Below are positions 33,471-39,128 of a stretch of 39,128 bases of DNA, one piece after another. The DNA is taken from the NCBI RefSeq assembly GCF_004564235.1, contig NZ_SOMN01000044.1:1-39128 (forward strand). The letters are read 5' to 3'. The notes below the pieces were generated by a model. It searched no databases, was not told the DNA's origin, and saw only the letters and a program-made list of their open reading frames with translations. Numbering within the stretch: the stretch's first letter is position 1; every line of letters begins with the position of its first letter. This DNA comes from Cohnella luojiensis (GTDB lineage Bacteria > Bacillota > Bacilli > Paenibacillales > Paenibacillaceae). The position numbers and the translations under genes are program-made.

Positions 33471-34850
33471 ATGGAAATTCGTCATAAGGCCGAAATACAC
33501 AACTCTTCGCTGTTGGCCAAAACTATTCAAACATTTACAAGTATCTTTGGCGTTCTAGGTATTGGTGTGCTTTCGGCAATCATTTTATCTCGGGGTCTAA
33601 CACCTGATGATAGAGGCGTTTATCTAGGCATCTCGATGTGGAATGGTTTTATTCTGGGAATTTGTGACGTTGGAATCTATATGGCTACGGTCTATCTCTG
33701 GGGGAAAAGCTTAGAACACGAGCGAAATGACCTCTTTAGGACTCTTTTGGTTTGGGCTTTAGCAACCGGTGGAATTGCCGTAATTGTTATTATGCTAATA
33801 ACCGAATGGACAATTAAGGGACATTTGGAAGGTAGTATAAAATTAGCAGCCTATCTGTTCTTTTTATCAACGTTTAGCGGACCGCTTACGAGTATGCTAT
33901 CTGGAGTGCTGGCAGCGCAACAGCGCTTCTTGTTAATTAATCTTGTTCGGATGGGGATTCCAACCGTTCTAACAGCACTTTGGACGGTTTACTTCATTTT
34001 CGGAACTCTAAGTGTCAGTTTGTGTCTAATAACTTCAGCCACGATCGCATTTGCCAGTGTATTCCCTTTTCTTTGGCAGGCTCGTTCATACCTTAAATCT
34101 TCAGGTCGTTTCCAAGTATCTATTTTGAGGAGTGGAGTATGGTATTCTATTAAGGGTTTCGGAGGTTCAGTTATTAATGTGTTGGGTAACGGTGGATCCC
34201 AAATATTGCTCTTTTCTTTAACCCCCTCCGCACTTGCGTTATATCAGACAGCAAGCAGCGCGACAGGGATTCTGTGGGCTATACCCAGAGCAATAGGGAT
34301 TACGAGCTTTCCAAATTTGGTACAGGAAGAGCTTGCACACTTGCATGACAAGGTATGTCGTTTCTATAGGCTAACTATATTAAGTACAGTGTTGGGTGCG
34401 ATCCTGCTCGGAATAGCAGAGCCATTTCTGATACCATTTTTCTTTGGAAAATCTTATATGCCGGCGATTGTTCCCGCTCTTATTCTACTGCCCAACGCTT
34501 TGTTCGGCGGTTTATCGGATTTGTTCGGGAATGCGCTAAGCAGTACAGGGAGAACTTTGCATAATACGATTGCTAGCGTCGTTTATGTGGGGACGACATT
34601 GGGAAGCATGACCTTTACGATACATGCGTGGGGAATTGCTGGCGCTGCCTTTTCTACAGGTATAGGCTTTATGATGAGCTTTCTCGTTCGATTCGTATGG
34701 TATAACGTTTGCATTCAGCGAATTTCCCTCATAGAATTGCTTCCTGGATATTTAGACTTGAAGGAAGTGTTTCACATAGGCTTTGGGGTGTTTAGGAGGG
34801 CCAATTTCATGTTGAAAAAGAAACTGTCTGTGAGAGGTGGCTCTTCATGA
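33471..34850 (+). CDS. Oligosaccharide flippase (Wzx, MOP superfamily)
   Basis: A 459-residue membrane protein with about twelve to fourteen predicted helices, typical of lipid-linked repeat-unit flippases. The N-terminus reads IFGVLGIGVLSAIILSRGLTPDDRG, the usual first helix followed by a charged turn, and later helices have small-residue patterns such as GNGGSQILLFSL. With the Wzy protein and chain-length regulator it defines a Wzx/Wzy-dependent pathway. RBS is TGGGGGA before ATG 33471. Confidence 0.9.
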   Translation: MEIRHKAEIHNSSLLAKTIQTFTSIFGVLGIGVLSAIILSRGLTPDDRGVYLGISMWNGFILGICDVGIYMATVYLWGKSLEHERNDLFRTLLVWALATGGIAVIVIMLITEWTIKGHLEGSIKLAAYLFFLSTFSGPLTSMLSGVLAAQQRFLLINLVRMGIPTVLTALWTVYFIFGTLSVSLCLITSATIAFASVFPFLWQARSYLKSSGRFQVSILRSGVWYSIKGFGGSVINVLGNGGSQILLFSLTPSALALYQTASSATGILWAIPRAIGITSFPNLVQEELAHLHDKVCRFYRLTILSTVLGAILLGIAEPFLIPFFFGKSYMPAIVPALILLPNALFGGLSDLFGNALSSTGRTLHNTIASVVYVGTTLGSMTFTIHAWGIAGAAFSTGIGFMMSFLVRFVWYNVCIQRISLIELLPGYLDLKEVFHIGFGVFRRANFMLKKKLSVRGGSS

Positions 34851-35740
34851 ATGCAACCCGTTTGGGTTATCATTTCACTGTATGTATTTGTACCAGAAAT
34901 CGGCCTGATGACCTATCCAATGCATTGCGATCATTGGAACGATCTAAGGTTAAGATTCATGAGATCATCGTGTCGGATGATAGTACGGATATAAGAACAG
35001 AGCAGTTAGTAAAGTCAAACTTTCCGAATGTACACTACTTGCCGGGGCCTAAGATCGGTTTGTCGGCAAATAGAAATCATGCCATTCGTGCGGCAACCGG
35101 AACGCACCTCCTGTTCATTGATGATGATGTGAAAATGGTGAATGATTTTTTTGTCAAAATATCGGAAGTGCTGCGAAGAAATGATAGAGTGTATGGAAAC
35201 AAAGTAATCATTACTGGTCTAGAGAACAAGAATGGCTCAATCATTTATCCACATAATCAAACCTTCTTAGGTTTTCAATCCAGACCCTATAAGGATGAAG
35301 AACCTTTAAAAACTATCGTGATAAACAGCACAGTGTTTCCAATCACTTTGTTTAAGGAAATCTTATTTGATGAGCAGCTTATCTATGGTTATGAGGAAGT
35401 GGATATTGCTACTCGTGCTGTACAAAAAGGGTATTCCATCCTGTTGTCGAAGGAAACCATTAACTACCACTATCCATCAGAAATTAATCGTGATTTTTAT
35501 AAATCTTACATTACCACTTCACGAATATATGCGACATTCAAACGATACTTATTTACGGAAAGAAAGTGGTTCAAAGCACTTTCTTTTTTTATTGTCGCTT
35601 TAATACATACAATACTACATGGCATTAAGGTAGAAGGAAGTAAAGGTTTTCTTAGTTCACTTCGGACGATTAGCAATTCTATTAATTACATTCTGATAGA
35701 TATGAAAAAGAAACGATCTCATAAAACTAATATTAATTAA
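34847..35740 (+). CDS. Family 2 glycosyltransferase
   Basis: A 297-residue GT-A enzyme: FTVCICTRNRPDDLSNALRSL at the N-terminus, IIVSDDSTD, then GLSANRNHAIRAATGTHLLFIDDDVKM with the metal-binding DDD at about residue 92-94, and GYEEVDIATRAVQKGY as acceptor region. A hydrophobic helix near residue 245-262 probably attaches it to the membrane. It overlaps the flippase by four bases. Confidence 0.91.
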   Translation: MNATRLGYHFTVCICTRNRPDDLSNALRSLERSKVKIHEIIVSDDSTDIRTEQLVKSNFPNVHYLPGPKIGLSANRNHAIRAATGTHLLFIDDDVKMVNDFFVKISEVLRRNDRVYGNKVIITGLENKNGSIIYPHNQTFLGFQSRPYKDEEPLKTIVINSTVFPITLFKEILFDEQLIYGYEEVDIATRAVQKGYSILLSKETINYHYPSEINRDFYKSYITTSRIYATFKRYLFTERKWFKALSFFIVALIHTILHGIKVEGSKGFLSSLRTISNSINYILIDMKKKRSHKTNIN

Positions 35741-35767
35741 CAAAACAATATTTAGGTGGGGAATGAA

Positions 35768-36958
35768 GTGGATATTTGTATCGTTACTCATAAATTACTT
35801 AAGGGAGACGGCCAAGCTAGAGTCAATTATGAAATCGTGAATGAAGTACTCAAAAGAGATCATAATGTTGCTGTACTCGCTAGTTATGTTGCTCCGGATC
35901 TGCTGTTGATGCCCAATATCAAATGGATCAAGGTCTCGGTAAAAGGATGGCCAACCCAACTTTTGAAAAATCAAATATTTGCAATAATAAGCACGATTCT
36001 TTTACTTTTCGTAAAGAAGAAATACGATTTGATAATGGTTAATGGTTTTATTACTTGGGTTAAAAGCGACATCAATGCAGTTCATTTTGTACATAGCTCC
36101 TGGTTGAAGTCATCGGCTCATCCCTTTCGTCTTAGAAAAAATATATTCGGAGTGTATCAGCTGCTTTTTACTTATATCAATTCTATTTTTGAAAAAATTT
36201 CCTTTTCCCGAAGCAAACATCTAGTTCCCGTCTCGGAAAAAGTAAAGGATGAAATTCTTGAGTTCACTAATCATACTAATCTGCATGTCATTATGAATGG
36301 CGTTAATACCCGGGAATTTTATCCAGACAAAAGCATGAGTCGTCAAAAATGGAGTCTTCCGGAAAATGTTCCTCTTGCGTTATTTGCGGGTGATATTAAA
36401 TCGTCCAGGAAAAATCTTGATTCAATATTGAAAGCCATGGTAGATGTTGAAGGGCTACATTTGGTTGTGGCGGGATCTACCAAAGGAAGCCCATATTTGA
36501 AAATGGCGGAGCAACTGGAACTTCAAAATCGTGTTCAATTTTTGGGATTCAGAAATGATATTCCAAACTTGATGAAATGTGCGGACTTTTTTGTTTTTCC
36601 TTCCAGATATGAAGCTTGCACATTGGTTGTTCTTGAAGCCTTAGCTTCCGGGTTGCCCGTCATTACCACATATGAGTCCGGGGTTTCTGAGTTAGTTGGA
36701 TCAAAAGCTGGATTTATCATCAGTCACCCTGAGGATCTAGTTGGATTAGGAAGAGCAATGAAGCTGTTATCTACTGATGACAATCAACGGAAATGGCTGA
36801 GTATTAATGCTAGGGAAATAGCAGAAGAGCAAAGTTGGGAATCCGTTGCAGCAAAATATATAAAGCTGTTTGAAGAGGTTAGTTCAGAGAAGGAGTTAAT
36901 GGTGGATGTCAACAAACGAAAACCAAAAAATTTTGGCGTTCGCAACTCAGGGAAGTAA
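35768..36958 (+). CDS. Family 4 glycosyltransferase
   Basis: A 396-residue GT-B enzyme: VDICIVTHKLLKGDGQARVN, then VHFVHSSWLKSSAH, MNGVNTREFYPDKS, ALFAGDIKSSRKNLDSIL and FPSRYEACTLVVLEALASGLPVI. The GTG at 35756 is part of the RBS (AGGTGGGGA), so GTG 35768, seven bases after it, is the better start. Its 3' end overlaps the next gene by 53 bases. Confidence 0.91.
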   Translation: MDICIVTHKLLKGDGQARVNYEIVNEVLKRDHNVAVLASYVAPDLLLMPNIKWIKVSVKGWPTQLLKNQIFAIISTILLLFVKKKYDLIMVNGFITWVKSDINAVHFVHSSWLKSSAHPFRLRKNIFGVYQLLFTYINSIFEKISFSRSKHLVPVSEKVKDEILEFTNHTNLHVIMNGVNTREFYPDKSMSRQKWSLPENVPLALFAGDIKSSRKNLDSILKAMVDVEGLHLVVAGSTKGSPYLKMAEQLELQNRVQFLGFRNDIPNLMKCADFFVFPSRYEACTLVVLEALASGLPVITTYESGVSELVGSKAGFIISHPEDLVGLGRAMKLLSTDDNQRKWLSINAREIAEEQSWESVAAKYIKLFEEVSSEKELMVDVNKRKPKNFGVRNSGK

Positions 36959-38009
36959 CGGGGATGATGAGAATAGGCTAAAAAGCCTATTATCTAAAGT
37001 GCAACCATATTTTTATCCTTTTGAAAGGATAAACAAGCGCAAGAGCTTTTGGGGAATACTGCGGCATATTATCTGCGAGCGGCCTAATTTAGTGGTTATG
37101 GAGGGAACTGGTTTATCTGGTGGGATGGCATTGTTATTGGGACTTTCCCTAAGAAAAGTGCCTTATGTGATAAGTAGTGGAGATGCAGTAGGACCTTATA
37201 TTTCAAGTAAGCATCCTATGTTGGGACCTCTGTTTAACTGGTATGAAAGACGACTTTATAAACATGCAACGGGCTTTATCGGATGGACTCCTTACTTGAC
37301 GGGCCGCGCATTAACTTATGGTTCAAAATTTGCCATGACTGCAGCCGGATGGGCACCGTCTGCGCTCTGCGAAGAGGATATAGATCGATCGAGAAGCTAT
37401 ATCAGGAAGAGATTTGGAATCCCGGTAAACAACATCGTTGTCGGAATTGTAGGCTCTTTAAATTGGAACAGGAGAGCAGGGTATTGTTATGGCTATGAGT
37501 TAGTCATGGCAGCCCAAAAACTAAAGCGCAAAGATATTACTGTTTTCATTGTTGGTGATGGAGATGGTAGAGGCAGATTGGAGAAAATCACCGATAGGGC
37601 TAATTTAAGTAACGTTATATATACGGGACGTATTCCGCGCGAAGAGGTACCTAAGTATTTGGCAGCAATGGATTTGGCTAGCTTGCCACAAAGTATCGAT
37701 CAGGTCGGCAGTTTTCGTTATACAACGAAGTTGAGTGAATACTTGTCCGCTGGGTTACCAATTGTTATGGGTAAAACCCCAATGTCCTATGATCTGAATG
37801 GAGAATGGATTTATAGAATTCAGGGAATTAAACCATGGAGCGATACCTATATCGAATCTCTGGTTGTATTGTTGGAGGATATTTCATCCCAGGGTATCAA
37901 GGAAAGAAAAAAAAGCGTACCAAGAAAACCACCCTTGTTTGATAAGGATGTTCAAATAAGCAATGTGAGCGAATTTATTCAAGATATTCTTCTCGAAATA
38001 AAGGCTTAA
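36906..38009 (+). CDS. Glycosyltransferase, GT-B fold (family 4-like)
   Basis: A 367-residue protein with GT-B features: MEGTGLSGGMALLLGLSLR, GIVGSLNWNRRAGYCYGYEL, FIVGDGDGRGRLEKI, VIYTGRIPREEVPKYLAAMD and FRYTTKLSEYLSAGLPIVMG. The acidic E-x7-E pair is modified (KLSEYLSAGLP), which is acceptable for a subset of family 4. It starts inside the previous gene with AAGGAG ten bases upstream. Which sugar it adds is unknown. Confidence 0.85.
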   Translation: MSTNENQKILAFATQGSNGDDENRLKSLLSKVQPYFYPFERINKRKSFWGILRHIICERPNLVVMEGTGLSGGMALLLGLSLRKVPYVISSGDAVGPYISSKHPMLGPLFNWYERRLYKHATGFIGWTPYLTGRALTYGSKFAMTAAGWAPSALCEEDIDRSRSYIRKRFGIPVNNIVVGIVGSLNWNRRAGYCYGYELVMAAQKLKRKDITVFIVGDGDGRGRLEKITDRANLSNVIYTGRIPREEVPKYLAAMDLASLPQSIDQVGSFRYTTKLSEYLSAGLPIVMGKTPMSYDLNGEWIYRIQGIKPWSDTYIESLVVLLEDISSQGIKERKKSVPRKPPLFDKDVQISNVSEFIQDILLEIKA

Positions 38010-38025
38010 GCAAGGAGGTAACATA

Positions 38026-39006
38026 ATGAAAAATAGAATCCCACAGCTTGATTCAATAAGAGGATTAGCTTCACTTTCAGTATTCTTACATCATATCTAC
38101 TTAGCGACTCCCATTTTACCCATAATTTTCTGGCAATCACCGCTCAGGATTTTTATTAATGGCCGTGGGGCAGTTCTTCTGTTCTTTGTGCTTAGTGGAC
38201 TTGTATTATCACTTCCATTTTTTAATGGTAAGCCAATTCCATACTTCACTTTTCTTATAAAACGCGTATTCAGAATTTATATACCCTATGTCATATCTAT
38301 TTTTGTAGCTATTGCAGCTTGTTCATTTTTTTCAACAGATATTAAGTTCGATAATAGCTGGCCCGATGGATTCTGGAAAGTTAACCCAAATATAAACTCA
38401 ATTCTAGAACACATGAATCTTGTCGGTAATATCCATACGGAATATTTTAATACCGTTATATGGTCTCTCATTCATGAGATGAGAATTTCTTTAGTGTTTC
38501 CGTTCATATTGATTGTAGTGAGTAGATTAAATTTGCTGTCTAATTTAATGTTATGCATTTCTTTATCCTTAATTGCAGGACTAAATGATATCATCGGATT
38601 TCAACATCAAAATGGATTCAATACAAGTTATTTTGACTCGCTGCATTACTTATCTGTTTTTGTCATAGGTGCATTACTTTCCAAACATAAGAAGGATATA
38701 ACAATCGTATATAAAAAGATTTCAACAAAAACGAAATGGACCTTACTTGGCGGATCATTATTTATGTATACCTACTCAGCAGCAATATATAGTTTTTTAG
38801 ATATCCCATTCAATGATAAGGTTGCTGATTATGGCATAACTTTGGCAGCGGCAGCGATTATAGTTGTTTCAATAAATTCAGTTAAACTCGCTAACTTATT
38901 AACAAATAAACCTATAATGTTTCTGGGCAAGATTTCGTTCAGCTTATACCTTTATCATATGACTGTGTTGCTAAGTTCCTACAATATTTTATATGATGCT
39001 GTGTAA
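38026..39006 (+). CDS. Acyltransferase-3 family membrane O-acyltransferase, apparently C-terminally truncated
   Basis: Such proteins move acetyl or succinyl groups onto surface sugars. The 326-residue product starts with the family signature QLDSIRGLASLSVFLHHIY (R-x-x-A...H motif), followed by about nine to ten membrane helices and the near-terminal FLGKISFSLYLYHMTVLL, which in relatives is followed by another 20-40 residues with the last helix. Here only SSYNILYDAV remains before TAA at 39004-39006, and an insertion-sequence-like end begins at 39007. The gene is probably broken by insertion. RBS is AAGGAGG before ATG 38026. Confidence 0.85.
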   Translation: MKNRIPQLDSIRGLASLSVFLHHIYLATPILPIIFWQSPLRIFINGRGAVLLFFVLSGLVLSLPFFNGKPIPYFTFLIKRVFRIYIPYVISIFVAIAACSFFSTDIKFDNSWPDGFWKVNPNINSILEHMNLVGNIHTEYFNTVIWSLIHEMRISLVFPFILIVVSRLNLLSNLMLCISLSLIAGLNDIIGFQHQNGFNTSYFDSLHYLSVFVIGALLSKHKKDITIVYKKISTKTKWTLLGGSLFMYTYSAAIYSFLDIPFNDKVADYGITLAAAAIIVVSINSVKLANLLTNKPIMFLGKISFSLYLYHMTVLLSSYNILYDAV

Positions 39007-39128
39007 TGCTCCCCGTTGTCAAGACACAAAACGAGAGAAAATAAGTTAACTCCTCTCTGGGTTGAAATAGTAGGTTTTAAGAAGCTATACGGGTAAAAGA
39101 TTGCGAATAAACACTGTCTGGAGAAACC
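39007..39128. mobile_element. Possible terminal end of an IS3-family-like insertion sequence (partial)
   Basis: Beginning TGCTCCCCGTTGTCAAGACA, which has the TG start, C-rich block and GACACA-like stretch of IS3/IS150-group ends. A leftward frame that enters from beyond the window stops at 39077-39079 after residues VSPDSVYSQSFTRIAS, compatible with the C-terminal tail of an IS3 OrfB transposase (SPxxY...), and its stop lies about 70 bases from the proposed end, a normal distance. The element would extend past the right edge. Sequence available is too short for certainty. Confidence 0.35.

Noticed and set aside
1..39128. tRNA, rRNA or CRISPR arrays
   Set aside because: I saw no cloverleaf-like sequences, rRNA stretches or regularly spaced direct repeats anywhere in the window.

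Overview
The window looks like a chromosomal segment of a Gram-positive, spore-former-type bacterium of the Paenibacillaceae (Paenibacillus/Cohnella-like). The grounds are a secreted GDSL esterase fused to a copper-amine-oxidase-type stalk domain, a Firmicute-style agr locus, LytR-CpsA-Psr and bacterial tyrosine kinase genes, strong Shine-Dalgarno sites with frequent GTG/TTG starts, and a lasso-peptide cluster of the paeninodin (Paenibacillus) type. Genus-level assignment is inference.

Layout. 1-1.5 kb: start of an unknown leftward gene and a secreted GDSL esterase. 1.8-6.4 kb: gltB, glutamate synthase large subunit, GC-rich and native-looking. 6.5-8.3 kb: a compact agr-like locus with a polytopic membrane protein, AgrB, a 41-residue AgrD-like thiolactone precursor and a stand-alone LytTR-type DNA-binding protein; no histidine kinase or receiver domain is present. 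8.5-11.0 kb: a very small ORF, a leftward XRE-family repressor, and a rightward PilZ / LytR-CpsA-Psr / small zinc-ribbon operon. 11.1-12.8 kb: a two-gene ABC transporter. 13.0-21.0 kb: a complete lasso-peptide cluster (cyclase C, precursor A, HPr-kinase-like tailoring kinase K, RRE protein B1, peptidase B2, nucleotidyltransferase, ABC exporter D, second nucleotidyltransferase). 21.0-23.9 kb: a leftward 967-residue tailspike-like beta-helix protein. 24.0-39.0 kb: a Wzx/Wzy-type capsule or exopolysaccharide locus (chain-length regulator, tyrosine kinase, a structured leader RNA resembling the EAR antitermination element, GtaB, priming sugar transferase, UDP-glucose dehydrogenase, six glycosyltransferases, polymerase, flippase, acyltransferase). 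The acyltransferase stops exactly where an insertion-sequence-like end begins. From about 13 kb onward the DNA is visibly more AT-rich than gltB, which fits an accessory region.

The main systems-level observation is a 15-bp operator, GATACA-N3-TGTATC, found in six copies at three promoters: two at the pilZ/LCP promoter (9243, 9279), one at the lasso promoter (13062) and three at the capsule promoter (24028, 24079, 24105). The pilZ and capsule promoters carry one copy in the same register between -35 and -10. The XRE repressor encoded at 8695-9066 has a recognition helix like that of phage-type Xre repressors and is the obvious candidate regulator. This suggests a local regulon that co-controls a lasso peptide, the capsule and a c-di-GMP-linked wall-polysaccharide operon.

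The lasso precursor is readable in full: a 19-residue leader, then AGVGLTIPD (predicted Ala1-Asp9 ring) and the tail SFDPDEKDQHHS, whose terminal Ser is the likely kinase target. Two nucleotidyltransferase-fold genes flank the exporter and may decorate the phosphorylated terminus.
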